The notes under the pieces are model-generated. The model worked only from the letters and a program-made list of their open reading frames with translations. It had not been told where the DNA came from and searched no databases. 64,000 bases of DNA from Pseudoxanthomonas sangjuensis. Its GTDB lineage: Bacteria; Pseudomonadota; Gammaproteobacteria; Xanthomonadales; Xanthomonadaceae. The stretch is taken from positions 1 through 64,000 of the forward strand of contig NZ_PDWR01000016.1 of assembly GCF_010211755.1 (NCBI RefSeq), in the 5' to 3' direction. The translations under genes were made by a program, and so were the position numbers. The stretch's first letter is position 1. Every line of letters begins with the position of its first letter. Positions 1 to 9,256 of the stretch are shown piece after piece.

Positions 1-1
1 C

Positions 2-1708
2 GGCCTGTTCTACGGCGCGGTCACGCTATGGCAGCTGCTGACCCAGGGCGAGGACGGGCGCGTCGTGCTGCCGGCAATGCACATCGACGACACGCCGCGC
101 TTTTCCTGGCGCGGGCTGATGCTGGACTCGGCGCGGCACTTCCAGAGCGTCGACGAGATCAAGCGCCTGCTCGATGCGATGGCGCTGCACAAGCTCAACG
201 TGTTCCACTGGCACCTGACCGACGACCAGGGCTGGCGGATCGAGATCAGGAAATACCCGAAGCTGACCGAGGTCGGCGGCTGCCGCATCCCGGCCGGCGA
301 CGCCGGCATCGACCCCACGACCGGCAAGCCGGCGCCGTATTGCGGCTACTACACACAGGACCAGATCCGCGACGTGGTCGCCTATGCCGCTGCGCGCCAC
401 ATCACCATCGTGCCGGAGATCGACGTGCCCGGCCACGCCACCGCCGCGATCGCCGCGTATCCGCGGCTCGGCCTGCTCGGCGAGGCGCCGGCGGTGTCGA
501 ACGAATGGGGCGTGCACGCCAACCTGTTCAACACCGAGGAAAGCACCTTCAGGTTCCTCGAGGACGTGTTCGGCGAAGTCGCCGCCCTGTTCCCCGGCGA
601 GTACGTGCACGTCGGCGGCGACGAGGCGGTGAAGGACCAGTGGATCGCGTCGCGGCACGTGCAGCAGCGGATGAAGGAGCTGGGCGCGAAGGACGAGATG
701 GCGATGCAGGGCCTGCTGGTGGCGCGGCTGCAGAAGCTGCTTGCCGCCAGCGGCAAGCGCCTGATCGGCTGGGACGAGATCCTCGAGGGCGACCTGCCTC
801 CGTCGGCCACGGTGATGTCGTGGCGCGGCACCGAGGGCGGCATCGCCGCCGCCAACCGCGGCCACGACGTGGTGATGACGCCGGTGGACACGTTGTACCT
901 GGATTACCTGCAGAGCGATTCGCCCGACGAGGTGCCCGGCCGCCCGACGCTGTCGACGCTGAAGGACGTGTACGACTTCGAGCCGCTGCCGTCGGCGCTG
1001 CCCGAGGACCGGCAGCAGCACATCCTGGGCCTGCAGGCCAATGCGTGGACCGAGCACATGCGCACCTTCGACCGCGTGCAGCACCAGGTCTTCCCGCGCA
1101 TCGCCGCGCTGGCCGAAACCGGCTGGTCGCCGGCGGCGAAGAAGAACTACGACGATTTCCTCGTCCGCCTGCCCGCGCAGTTGCGCCGCTACGACGCGCT
1201 CGGCATCAAGTACGCGAAGACGCCGTTCGAAGAGAAGGCCGTCGCGCAGGGCAACAGCCGCAGCGACGAGCAAATGGCGTTGTGCAGCCGCACGGTGCCG
1301 TTGCGCCTGGAAGACGACGGTCCGTTCGCCGGCGAACGCGCGATCTTCAACGTCGACATCTTCAATCCGTGCTGGGAATGGAAGCAGGCGCGGCTGGCCG
1401 GCATCGGCGCGGTCGAAGTGCGCGCCGGGCGCATCCCGTACAACTTCCAGCTGGCCCACGACGAGGAGAAGCGCAGCTTCAAGCCGGCGAAGTCCGCGCA
1501 CGGCGAGCTGGTGGTCCGGGCCGGTTGCGACGGCGCGGAACTGGCGAACGTGCCGCTGCCGGCGCAACCGGACGCGGACGGCTTCGTCACGCTGCAGGCG
1601 CCGATCCCGGCGCGGTCGCGGCCGGCCGACCTGTGCGTCTATTTCACCGGCGACACGCGGCCGGCGATGTGGGTGCTGGACCGGGTCACCCTGGTCCCGA
1701 AGCGGTGA
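2..1708 (+). CDS. beta-N-acetylhexosaminidase, GH20 (5' end outside window)
   Basis: Partial gene; the reading frame is already open at base 2 and the start lies upstream. The product should release terminal GlcNAc/GalNAc from chitin or peptidoglycan oligosaccharides. The fragment carries the GH20 barrel, with the catalytic Asp-Glu pair in HVGGDEA (D207-E208 of the visible part), the motif FHWHLTDDQGWR and the Trp-rich end of the barrel. After the barrel comes a C-terminal beta domain ending LDRVTLVPKR. It is shorter than the paralogue at 3063, because it lacks about 75 residues between barrel and tail. Bases 1-312 match 3428-3739 with no difference that I can see, while the 3' half is clearly diverged. 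It ends one base before the stop of the convergent NamZ-like gene. Confidence 0.93.
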   Translation, partial: GLFYGAVTLWQLLTQGEDGRVVLPAMHIDDTPRFSWRGLMLDSARHFQSVDEIKRLLDAMALHKLNVFHWHLTDDQGWRIEIRKYPKLTEVGGCRIPAGDAGIDPTTGKPAPYCGYYTQDQIRDVVAYAAARHITIVPEIDVPGHATAAIAAYPRLGLLGEAPAVSNEWGVHANLFNTEESTFRFLEDVFGEVAALFPGEYVHVGGDEAVKDQWIASRHVQQRMKELGAKDEMAMQGLLVARLQKLLAASGKRLIGWDEILEGDLPPSATVMSWRGTEGGIAAANRGHDVVMTPVDTLYLDYLQSDSPDEVPGRPTLSTLKDVYDFEPLPSALPEDRQQHILGLQANAWTEHMRTFDRVQHQVFPRIAALAETGWSPAAKKNYDDFLVRLPAQLRRYDALGIKYAKTPFEEKAVAQGNSRSDEQMALCSRTVPLRLEDDGPFAGERAIFNVDIFNPCWEWKQARLAGIGAVEVRAGRIPYNFQLAHDEEKRSFKPAKSAHGELVVRAGCDGAELANVPLPAQPDADGFVTLQAPIPARSRPADLCVYFTGDTRPAMWVLDRVTLVPKR

Positions 1709-1709
1709 T

Positions 1710-2960
1710 TCACGGATAGAGCAAATGGCGCCGGCGCTGGCGCCGGAACGCTTCCAGCGCCGGTTGCCAGCGCGCCTCGATGGCGTCGAGCGGATCGCCG
1801 CGCTCGATCGCCTGCTTCAACCACGCATTGCCGGCGAGCTTGTCGAAGAAGTCCGGCGATGCGCCGGGCAGGCCGGACTGGAACCTGAAATCCCGCGGAT
1901 ACAGGTCGTGCAGGGTCTTCACCAGCGCCACCCCGGTGCGGAACGGCTGGAACGCGTCGCGGTCGAACACGTGCAGTTGCACGCCGCCGCACGGCACGTC
2001 CTTGTGCTTGGAGAAGCTCGGCGTGAACCAGGTCGGGCGGAAGCGCACGCCGGGCAGGCCGAGCGCATTGAGCCTGGCGGCGAGCTGCCGCGCATCGACG
2101 AACGGCGCGCCGATGGTCTCGAACGGACGCGTGGTGCCGCGGCCCTCGGAAACGTTGGTGCCCTCGATCAGCGCCGTGCCCGGATAGACCAGCGCGGTGT
2201 CGCGGGTGGGCATGTTCGGCGACGGCGGCACCCACGGCATCGTGCCGCCGGGTTCGGCGTCGCCGCGGTGCCAACCGCGCATCTTCACCACGGCCAGTTC
2301 CGCGCCGATGCCGAATTCGTCGTTGAACAGCGTCGCCAGCTCGCCGATGGTCATGCCGTGGCGCACCGGGATCGGGAACATGCCGACGAAGGACGAGAAC
2401 TCCGGATCGAGCACGGGGCCTTCGACCTTCTCGCCGCCCAGCGGGTTCGGCCGGTCCAGCACCCACACCGGGATGCCCCGCTTCTTCGCCGCGCGCAGCA
2501 CGTTGGCCAGCGTGTAGGGATAGGTGTAGTAGCGCGCGCCGACGTCCTGGATGTCGAACAGCAGCACGTCGACGCCGTCCAGCATCTCCGCGGTCGGTTC
2601 GCGGGTCTTGCCGTACAGGCTGTACACCGGCAGCCCGGTCGCCGCGTCGCGCGACGAGTCCACGTGCCCGCCGGCCTGCACGTCGCCGCGCACGCCGTGT
2701 TCGGGGCCGTACAGCGCGACCAGCCGGAAGTCCTTGCGCGCGGCGAGCAGGTCGATGTCGCTGCGCAATTCGCGGTCAACGCCGGTCATGTTGGTGACCA
2801 GGCCGATGCGCTTGCCGTGCAGTTCGCCGGCGCGTTCGTGCAGCAGCACCTCGATGCCGGGCTCCGGGCCCGCATCGCGCGGACCGGCGGCCCGCAACGG
2901 CGCGGCCAACGCCAGCATCGCCAGCCCGCAAAGGAGAATGTCTCGTCCGTATCGAAGCAT
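1710..2960 (-). CDS. exo-beta-N-acetylmuramidase, NamZ-like (GH171, DUF1343)
   Basis: Predicted 416-residue exported enzyme. DUF1343 proteins such as Bacillus NamZ (YbbC) remove MurNAc from the non-reducing end of peptidoglycan fragments. Residues 8-25 form a signal peptide ending LRAAG. Family signatures are LVTNMTG (54-60), YGPEHG (84-89) and FDIQDVGARYYTY (135-147), followed by DRPNPLGG and the EGRGTTRPFE segment. The length fits the family. The start at 2960 places the signal peptide correctly; an in-frame ATG at 2996 would add 12 residues. It is convergent with the first GH20 gene and divergent from the second, and both would act on the same muro-oligosaccharides. Confidence 0.85.
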   Translation of the reverse strand: MLRYGRDILLCGLAMLALAAPLRAAGPRDAGPEPGIEVLLHERAGELHGKRIGLVTNMTGVDRELRSDIDLLAARKDFRLVALYGPEHGVRGDVQAGGHVDSSRDAATGLPVYSLYGKTREPTAEMLDGVDVLLFDIQDVGARYYTYPYTLANVLRAAKKRGIPVWVLDRPNPLGGEKVEGPVLDPEFSSFVGMFPIPVRHGMTIGELATLFNDEFGIGAELAVVKMRGWHRGDAEPGGTMPWVPPSPNMPTRDTALVYPGTALIEGTNVSEGRGTTRPFETIGAPFVDARQLAARLNALGLPGVRFRPTWFTPSFSKHKDVPCGGVQLHVFDRDAFQPFRTGVALVKTLHDLYPRDFRFQSGLPGASPDFFDKLAGNAWLKQAIERGDPLDAIEARWQPALEAFRRQRRRHLLYP

Positions 2961-3023
2961 GCGTGCGACCCGTGCGGCTGGCGTGACGAAAAGCATAGGC
3001 AACGATAACCGATCGTCGGATAA

Positions 3024-3054
3024 TCGGGCTCCATGCGCCCCGGACGGAGCCCGA
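3024..3054 (+). promoter_or_regulatory. 9-bp inverted repeat in the leader of the second GH20 gene
   Basis: Arms TCGGGCTCC (3024-3032) and GGAGCCCGA (3046-3054) enclose a 13-nt loop and end 8 bases before the chosen ATG at 3063. The right arm contains the only GGAG near the start. A GATAAT hexamer (3019-3024) abuts the left arm. It may be an operator for the divergent NamZ/GH20 pair or an RNA hairpin controlling ribosome access. Only the repeat itself is seen; its role is inference. Confidence 0.4.
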
Positions 3055-3062
3055 AAGCCGCA

Positions 3063-5378
3063 ATGCGCCGTTTTCTCCCGCTCGCCGCTTGCTTGCTGGT
3101 GATGTCCTGCACCGCGCCCGCCAGTGGCGAAGCCGCCATCGTCCCGTCGCTGATCCCGCAGCCGGCGGCGATGCGCGCCGGCGCGGGCAGCTTCACGATC
3201 GATGCGGACACCACGGTGCTGGCCAATTCCGATATCGCGCAGCGCGTGGCGGCACACTTCAACCGCTTGCTGACGGCCGCCAACAGGCCCGCGCTGGAAT
3301 ATTCGCAGGACGACATCGCCGGCATCCATTTCGACCTCCGGCCCGAAGCCTCCCTGCCGCCGGAAGGCTACCGGCTCACGGTGCAGCCGGGGACCGAGGG
3401 CATTTTCGTCACCGCCAGCGACGAAGCCGGCCTGTTCTACGGCGCGGTCACGCTATGGCAGCTGCTGACCCAGGGCGAGGACGGGCGCGTCGTGCTGCCG
3501 GCAATGCACATCGACGACACGCCGCGCTTTTCCTGGCGCGGGCTGATGCTGGACTCGGCGCGGCACTTCCAGAGCGTCGACGAGATCAAGCGCCTGCTCG
3601 ATGCGATGGCGCTGCACAAGCTCAACGTGTTCCACTGGCACCTGACCGACGACCAGGGCTGGCGGATCGAGATCAGGAAATACCCGAAGCTGACCGAGGT
3701 CGGCGGCTGCCGCATCCCGGCCGGCGACGCCGGCATCGATCCCGCGACCGGCAAGCCGGCGCCGTATTGCGGCTACTACACGCAGGACGACATCCGCGAC
3801 GTGGTCGCCTATGCCGCCGCGCGCCACATCACCATCGTGCCGGAGATCGACGTGCCCGGCCACGCCACCGCCGCGATCGCCGCGTACCCGCAGCTCGGCA
3901 CCGAAGGAAAGCAGATCCCGGTGACCGCCTACCGCGGCATCCATTCCAACCTGTTCAACGTCGAGGAAGGCACGTTCCGCTTCCTCGACGACGTGTTCGC
4001 CGAAGTGGCGCAGCTCTTTCCCGGCGATTACATCCACATCGGCGGCGACGAGGCATTGAAGGACCAGTGGCAGGCCTCGAAGCCGGTACAGGCGAAGATC
4101 CGCGCGCTGGGCCTGGCGGACGAAACGGCGCTGCAAAGCTGGTTCGTCCATCGCCTGGAAGCGATCCTGCATGCGCACGGCAAGCGCCTGCTCGGCTGGG
4201 ACGAGATCCTCGAAGGCGGCCTGTCGCCCGATGCCACGGTGATGTCGTGGCGCGGCATCGAGGGCGGCATCGAAGCGGCGAAACAGGGCCACGACGTGGT
4301 GATGTCGCCGGTGTCCAGCCTGTATTTCGACTACCTGCAGACCGATTCGCCGAACGAGTTCCCCGGCCGGCCCGCGCCGCGGCTGCTGCCGATGCGCAAG
4401 GTCTACGACTTCGAACCGGTGCCGGACGAACTCGACGAATCGCAGCGCCGGCACATCCTCGGCCTGCAGGCGAACATGTGGACCACCGACAACCGCCTGT
4501 TCGCCGGGGTCGAGCACAACACCTTCCCGCGCCTGCTCGCCGTCGCCGAGACCGGCTGGACGCCGAGGGAGAAGAAGGACTACGCAAGCTTCCTGCAGCG
4601 ATTGCCGGCATGGATCAAGCGTTACCAGGCGCTCGGCATCGGCTACGCGCGCACGCCGTTCGAGACGATCCTCGACGCCAGGCCCGACAACCGGGAAGGC
4701 CACGCGCGCATCGCGCTCGCCAACCCGCTCGGCTACACGATCCGCTACACGCTCGACGGCAGCACGCCGACATCGGCATCGACGCCGTATGGCGGGCCGT
4801 TGTCGCTGAAGCTGCCGGCGAAGCTGCGGGCCGCGGCGTTTTCCGCCGGCGAGGCCTTGGATCCCGTCGGCGACTTCGACGTCACCGCTGCCGGCTTGCT
4901 GACCCGCACCGACGAGCAGCTGCAGCAGTGTGCGGCCAATGGCCCGGTGCTGCGCATGGACGACGACGGTCCGTTCGATCCGGAGGGAAAGCGCCGCCGC
5001 GCCCTGTTCAACGTCGCGATCATGGCGCCCTGCTGGCGGTGGGAGGACGCGCCACTGGACGGCATCGCCGGCATCGAGGTCCGCGCCGGCCGCCTACCCT
5101 ACATCTTCAACCAGGGCGCGGAGGAAGACGCCGCGCGCAAGTACCTGCCGGCGAAGAACGCGCACGGCGAGCTCGACGTCCGCGCCGGTTCCTGCGCGGG
5201 CGAAACCGTCGCCAGCGCACCGCTGCCGGCGCGGCCGGACGCCGACGGCTTCGTCACCGTGCACGCGCCGCTGCGCCGCAAGTTCGACGCCGCCGATTCG
5301 CTGTGCATCCGCTTCAGCGGCGACTTCCGCCCGCAGATGTGGGCGCTGGACCGGATTACCCTTTCCCCGTCACCCTGA
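3063..5378 (+). CDS. beta-N-acetylhexosaminidase, GH20 lipoprotein
   Basis: Predicted 771-residue lipoprotein: the N-terminus MRRFLPLAACLLVMSC carries a lipobox with Cys16. It has an N-terminal GH20b-like domain to about residue 145. The (beta/alpha)8 GH20 barrel follows, with the catalytic pair D329-E330 in HIGGDEA. A small beta domain around residues 550-580 (GYTIRYTLDGSTPT, chitobiase C-terminal type) and a final beta domain follow. It should cleave terminal HexNAc at the outer membrane or in the periplasm. The start at 3063 rather than 3033 is chosen because it gives a clean lipoprotein signal. The MurQ-like gene follows after 3 bases, so they are probably co-transcribed. It shares a near-identical block with the GH20 gene at the left edge. 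Confidence 0.92.
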   Translation: MRRFLPLAACLLVMSCTAPASGEAAIVPSLIPQPAAMRAGAGSFTIDADTTVLANSDIAQRVAAHFNRLLTAANRPALEYSQDDIAGIHFDLRPEASLPPEGYRLTVQPGTEGIFVTASDEAGLFYGAVTLWQLLTQGEDGRVVLPAMHIDDTPRFSWRGLMLDSARHFQSVDEIKRLLDAMALHKLNVFHWHLTDDQGWRIEIRKYPKLTEVGGCRIPAGDAGIDPATGKPAPYCGYYTQDDIRDVVAYAAARHITIVPEIDVPGHATAAIAAYPQLGTEGKQIPVTAYRGIHSNLFNVEEGTFRFLDDVFAEVAQLFPGDYIHIGGDEALKDQWQASKPVQAKIRALGLADETALQSWFVHRLEAILHAHGKRLLGWDEILEGGLSPDATVMSWRGIEGGIEAAKQGHDVVMSPVSSLYFDYLQTDSPNEFPGRPAPRLLPMRKVYDFEPVPDELDESQRRHILGLQANMWTTDNRLFAGVEHNTFPRLLAVAETGWTPREKKDYASFLQRLPAWIKRYQALGIGYARTPFETILDARPDNREGHARIALANPLGYTIRYTLDGSTPTSASTPYGGPLSLKLPAKLRAAAFSAGEALDPVGDFDVTAAGLLTRTDEQLQQCAANGPVLRMDDDGPFDPEGKRRRALFNVAIMAPCWRWEDAPLDGIAGIEVRAGRLPYIFNQGAEEDAARKYLPAKNAHGELDVRAGSCAGETVASAPLPARPDADGFVTVHAPLRRKFDAADSLCIRFSGDFRPQMWALDRITLSPSP

Positions 5379-5381
5379 GCC

Positions 5382-7472
5382 ATGATCGCCATGTCCCGAT
5401 TCCGCAAACTCAAGTACGGCGCCCTGTTCCTGTCCCTGCTGGCCGGCATCGCCCACGCGCGCGGCGGCAACGACGACGTGCTCAAGCTGCTCGGCATCAG
5501 CCCGTCGGAGCAGTCGCGCGACTACGTGCGGAACAAGCAGCAGTTCCAGCTGCACACGCTGCTGACCGAACAGCGCCATCCGCAGACCATGGACCTGAGC
5601 CGGCGCATCGCCGGCGACACCACCGCCGGCCTGCAGGCCCTGTTCGCGGTCGACCGCGACGTGGTCGCCACGATGGATGCCGTCGCCGCCGACCCGGCAC
5701 GCCTGCGCAAGCTGCAGGAAGCCTCGCAGGCGATGCAGGACGCGTTGCGCAGCGGCCACCGCGTCTACTTCTACGGCACCGGCTCGACCGGCCGCCTCGC
5801 CGAAACGCTGGAGAGCGGGCTGTGGCGGCCGTTCTGGCTGCGCGTGGCCCGGACGGATGCGTGGGAAAGGATCCGCAAGGCCTATCCGGGCATCGAGGAC
5901 CGGGTGCGCGGCGAGATCACCGGCGGCGACCGCGCGCTGATCTCGTCGCTGGAAGGCTTCGAGGACCTGCAGCTGATCGGCCGCCTGCAGCTGCACGACA
6001 ACGGCATCGGCAAGGACGACGTGGTCTTCGCCGTGACCGAGGGCGGCGAGACCTCGGCGGTGATCGGCACCGCCAAGGAAGGCGCCGAGATCAACGGCAA
6101 CGACCCGCGCAAGACCTGGTTCGTCTACAACAACCCGGACGAGGTGCTGCTGCCGTTCGTGCGCAGCCGCGAGGCGATCGAACACCCCGGCATCAGCAAG
6201 ATCAAGCTGCCGACCGGTCCGCAATCGATCACCGGCTCGACCCGCATGCAGGCCACCACGACCAGCCTGTACGCGCTGGGGGTGGCGATGGAGGACGCGA
6301 TCCACGCGCTGCTCAGGCCACTGCTGTCGAAGCAGGAACTGCGCGACCTCGGCTTCGACGAGAAGGCCGACATCGCCTCGCGCCTGCGCGACTTCGCCGC
6401 GCTGCAGGAAACCGTCGCCGACGCCGCCCCCCTGCTGGCGCCGTGGACGGACCTCGAATCCTCCACCTACGCCAGCGGCCACCACGCGACCTACCTCGTG
6501 CAACGCGCGCTGATGCCGGTGTTCGTCGACGTCACCGAACGCGCCCCGACCTTCCGCCTCGCGCCGCTGGACCGCGTCGACGCCACGGAGCGCCGCTCGT
6601 GGATCCAGGTGTGGACGCCGGCGAAGGACGCGGACTCGGCATGGAACGCGTTGCTGCATCGCCCGTTCCACGGGCTCGATCCGGCGCTGTACGCGAAGCC
6701 GTTCGAAGAGCAGATCGACGACCCGTGGCTGCGCAACGCCGCCGCGCGCGGCCTGGCCAACGCCGGCGCCGAGCAGCAGCGGCTCTACGACCTGTCGCTG
6801 TCGGCGGACAACCTGCAACGCTTCGGGCCGTCGCGCGGCGACCATGGCGCGATGATCCTGCTCGGCGCCGAGTCGCCGCGGGAGCTCGGCAGGGACTGGC
6901 TGCGCCGGTTCGCCGACGGCGGCGCCTCGCTGGGCATCGTCCACGTCGGCGACGCGCCGCTTCCCGCCGGCGAACTGGTCGCGCTGCGCCGGGACGTGCC
7001 GCGGCTGCAGGTGTTCGACCTGGCGTTGCCGCTGCGGCACGACCCGCTGGAGCTGAACCGCACCATCGCGCTGAAGATGCTGCTCAACGCGCATTCCACC
7101 GGCATCATGGCCAAGCTCGGCCGCGTGGTCGGCAACACCATGACCGCGGTGCAGCCGGGCAACCTGAAGCTGTACGGCCGCGCCACCTTCCTGATCCAGT
7201 CGCACGTCAACGCGGTGCTGGCCAGCGGCAAGTGGCAGGAGGCCAACGGCGGGCACGCGCCGCTGGATTACGCCGATGCCAACGCGGTGATGTTCGACGC
7301 GGTGGACTGGCGCCACGACAACGCCGCGCAGGCCACCGCGCCGGAAGTGGAACTGAGCATCGTGCGCATCCTCGAGAGCCTGCGCCTGCAGCGCGGCATT
7401 TCGTGGGGCGAGGCCAACGCGTTGCTGCAGCAGCGCAAGCTGGACGATTACCTCGCCGACTACGACGATTGA
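5382..7472 (+). CDS. MurQ-like SIS-domain protein with signal peptide and large insertion
   Basis: Predicted 696 residues, more than twice the size of MurQ (about 300). Residues 1-27 look like a signal peptide (basic MSRFRKLK, hydrophobic core, AHA/RG cleavage). MurQ family marks follow in order: TEQRHPQTMDLS, the SIS loop GTGSTGRLAE (near 131), SLEGFED, and ITGSTRMQ (near 284). The C-terminal family segment KMLLNAHSTGIMAKLG appears only near residue 565, so about 275 residues are inserted between two motifs that adjoin in classical MurQ. MurQ cleaves the lactyl ether of MurNAc-6-phosphate in the cytoplasm, so an exported version is odd. Activity is unproven. The operon with GH20 and the neighbouring NamZ-like gene supports an amino-sugar role. 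Confidence 0.7.
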   Translation: MIAMSRFRKLKYGALFLSLLAGIAHARGGNDDVLKLLGISPSEQSRDYVRNKQQFQLHTLLTEQRHPQTMDLSRRIAGDTTAGLQALFAVDRDVVATMDAVAADPARLRKLQEASQAMQDALRSGHRVYFYGTGSTGRLAETLESGLWRPFWLRVARTDAWERIRKAYPGIEDRVRGEITGGDRALISSLEGFEDLQLIGRLQLHDNGIGKDDVVFAVTEGGETSAVIGTAKEGAEINGNDPRKTWFVYNNPDEVLLPFVRSREAIEHPGISKIKLPTGPQSITGSTRMQATTTSLYALGVAMEDAIHALLRPLLSKQELRDLGFDEKADIASRLRDFAALQETVADAAPLLAPWTDLESSTYASGHHATYLVQRALMPVFVDVTERAPTFRLAPLDRVDATERRSWIQVWTPAKDADSAWNALLHRPFHGLDPALYAKPFEEQIDDPWLRNAAARGLANAGAEQQRLYDLSLSADNLQRFGPSRGDHGAMILLGAESPRELGRDWLRRFADGGASLGIVHVGDAPLPAGELVALRRDVPRLQVFDLALPLRHDPLELNRTIALKMLLNAHSTGIMAKLGRVVGNTMTAVQPGNLKLYGRATFLIQSHVNAVLASGKWQEANGGHAPLDYADANAVMFDAVDWRHDNAAQATAPEVELSIVRILESLRLQRGISWGEANALLQQRKLDDYLADYDD

Positions 7473-7483
7473 AATCCCGCGCG

Positions 7484-7504
7484 GGAGCGGGCCCCGCCCG
7501 CTCC
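7484..7504. terminator. palindromic hairpin between convergent genes
   Basis: A perfect 9-bp stem (GGAGCGGGC / GCCCGCTCC) with a 3-nt loop lies between the 3' ends of the MurQ-like gene and the VanZ-like gene and touches the VanZ stop codon. There is no T-run. It resembles half of the REP-type element seen at 62168 and probably ends transcription from both sides. Confidence 0.5.
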
Positions 7505-7917
7505 TACCGCATCCCGCGGCTGTCGAATTTCAGCAGCGCATCCCGCCACGGCGTCAGCTGCGTGCCCAGCCCGGCGATCACGCCCAGCGTGTTCGCCAGC
7601 GCGTCGCGCGCGTCCATCATCCGGTCGACGGTCAGCGCGCCCTGCGCGTATTCCACGCCGATGCCCATCAGCACCAGGCCGATGCCGGCGCCGAGCAGCG
7701 AACTCCAGCGCGGGAACAACTGCACCGCCCATGCCGCCAGCGCGAAGTAGGCGGACAGGTGCAGCAGCTTGTCGCCGTTGCGCACCTCCGGCAGCGGCAG
7801 GCCCGCCGGCGACACCAGCGAGCCGATCACCACCGCGGCGATCGCCGCGCACCACAGGCCGCTCCACAGCAGCGGGCGGCGGAACGGCTTGAGCGAACGG
7901 CCGAAGCGGTATTCCAT
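7504..7917 (-). CDS. VanZ-like family membrane protein
   Basis: Predicted 137-residue protein with about four membrane helices. The VanZ-like signature is present as GDKLLHLSAYFALA near residue 48 and EYAQGALTVDRMMDARDALANT in the C-terminal half. Family members are small integral membrane proteins of uncertain function; VanZ itself confers low-level teicoplanin resistance. It is convergent with the MurQ-like gene and lies 13 bases after the methyltransferase gene on the same strand, so the two may be co-transcribed. Nothing in the sequence shows a substrate. Confidence 0.75.
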   Translation of the reverse strand: MEYRFGRSLKPFRRPLLWSGLWCAAIAAVVIGSLVSPAGLPLPEVRNGDKLLHLSAYFALAAWAVQLFPRWSSLLGAGIGLVLMGIGVEYAQGALTVDRMMDARDALANTLGVIAGLGTQLTPWRDALLKFDSRGMR

Positions 7918-7930
7918 CGTGACGTCCCCT

Positions 7931-9121
7931 CTACAGGCGCCAGCTCAGGTCGCCGGCGAGGAATGCGGTCTCGAAATCGGCGTCGCGGGCGAAACCCATG
8001 GCCTGGAAACGCTCGCCCATCTCGGTCGGCAAGGTCAGTTTCTTCGCCTCGTTGGCGAACTTCAGCGACAGCGCCGCGTCGCCGCGCTCGTCGACTTCGC
8101 GCAAGCGGTCGGCCAGGCCGTTGCCGAGCAGGAAACTGGCCTGGGTGCAGTAGCCGGCCAGGTCGAAACCGGCGCCGGTGCCCGCCTCCGCCAGCGCGGT
8201 GAAGTCGACCGATGCGGTGATGTCCTGCAGTCCCGGCCAGGCGTAGACGTCGTTGTGCAGGCGGTGCCGGTAGAACGCGCGCAGCGTGCCGTCGTCGCGC
8301 TCGGGCAGGTAGTACTCGCCGCGCGGATAGCCGTAGTCGACGAACAGCATCGCGCCGGCCTGCAGCCCGCCCATCACCGCCTGCACCCAGTACGGCAGTT
8401 GCGGCAGCAGTTCGGAGCGGTAGCCGTCGGCGAACGGTCGCTTCAGGTAATGCTCGACGTGGCGCACCGCCGCGGCCAGCAGCGCGTCGGCGGGGCGTTC
8501 GCAGCGGACGAAGCGGCCCTCGCCGTCCAGCGCCACGCCTTCCTCGAACACCTCGCCGGCGTGGATCGCGAAGCGCGGCGTCGGCAGCGCGTCGATTACC
8601 TCGTTGGCGAACAGCACGCCGTTCCACTTCTCGGTGGGCGGCGCGTCCAGCCATTCGATGCAGTCGAACACCAGCGGCGACAGGTTTTGCCGCAGGCGCG
8701 CGCGCTGGCGTTCGCGCAGGTCGGCGCTGGGTTCGAGGATCGCGTAGCGCGCCGGCATCGCGTCGGCCTGCAGCAGGCGCTTCAGCGCGACCTCGGCGAA
8801 CGCGCCGCTGCCGCCGCCGATCTCGAGCAACTGCGCTTCCGGGCCGAGCTGGCGCAGCACCGGCGCGACCGCCTCGGCGACGCAGGCGGCGAACAGCGGG
8901 CCGAGTTCCGGCGCGGTGACGAAGTCGCCCTCGCCGCCGAACTTGGCGCTGCCGGCGCTGTAGTAGCCCAGCCCCGGCGCGTACAGGCAGCGCTCCATGA
9001 AGCGCGAGAACGGGATGCTGCCGTTCGCCGCGATTTCCGCGCGCAGGCTGGCGGCAAGGCGCGCACTGTGTTCGAGCGCGTCGGCGTCGGGGGGCGGGAA
9101 CTCGGCGGACATGGCGCACAT
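7931..9121 (-). CDS. MidA/NDUFAF7-type SAM-dependent methyltransferase (DUF185)
   Basis: Predicted 396 residues, the usual size for the DUF185 (COG1565) family. The eukaryotic relative NDUFAF7 dimethylates an arginine of respiratory complex I. Visible marks are GSIPFSRFMERCLYAPGLGYY near the N-terminus, the SAM-binding loop LLEIGGGSGAFAE, FANEVIDALP, and FVDYGYPRGEYY with HRLHNDVYAWPGLQDIT. The start at 9121 sits 12 bases after a GGAGGA Shine-Dalgarno box; an ATG at 9112 is the alternative. The substrate in bacteria is not established. Confidence 0.85.
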   Translation of the reverse strand: MCAMSAEFPPPDADALEHSARLAASLRAEIAANGSIPFSRFMERCLYAPGLGYYSAGSAKFGGEGDFVTAPELGPLFAACVAEAVAPVLRQLGPEAQLLEIGGGSGAFAEVALKRLLQADAMPARYAILEPSADLRERQRARLRQNLSPLVFDCIEWLDAPPTEKWNGVLFANEVIDALPTPRFAIHAGEVFEEGVALDGEGRFVRCERPADALLAAAVRHVEHYLKRPFADGYRSELLPQLPYWVQAVMGGLQAGAMLFVDYGYPRGEYYLPERDDGTLRAFYRHRLHNDVYAWPGLQDITASVDFTALAEAGTGAGFDLAGYCTQASFLLGNGLADRLREVDERGDAALSLKFANEAKKLTLPTEMGERFQAMGFARDADFETAFLAGDLSWRL

Positions 9122-9256
9122 GGTACGCGGAGTTCCTCCGCCAGAGGCCGGCGCGCACCCCGGTCGAGCCGCCCCGCCAGTCGGCCAGGACCCGTCGACG
9201 CCACCGGAACAGGCCCAGGTGCGACAATGCGGCCGGACCCATCGAAGGACACCCGC

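Noticed and set aside
3089-7750. 1553-codon open frame on the plus strand over GH20 and the MurQ-like gene
   Set aside because: Arg/Pro/Ala-rich translation without motifs, in a different frame from two clear genes.
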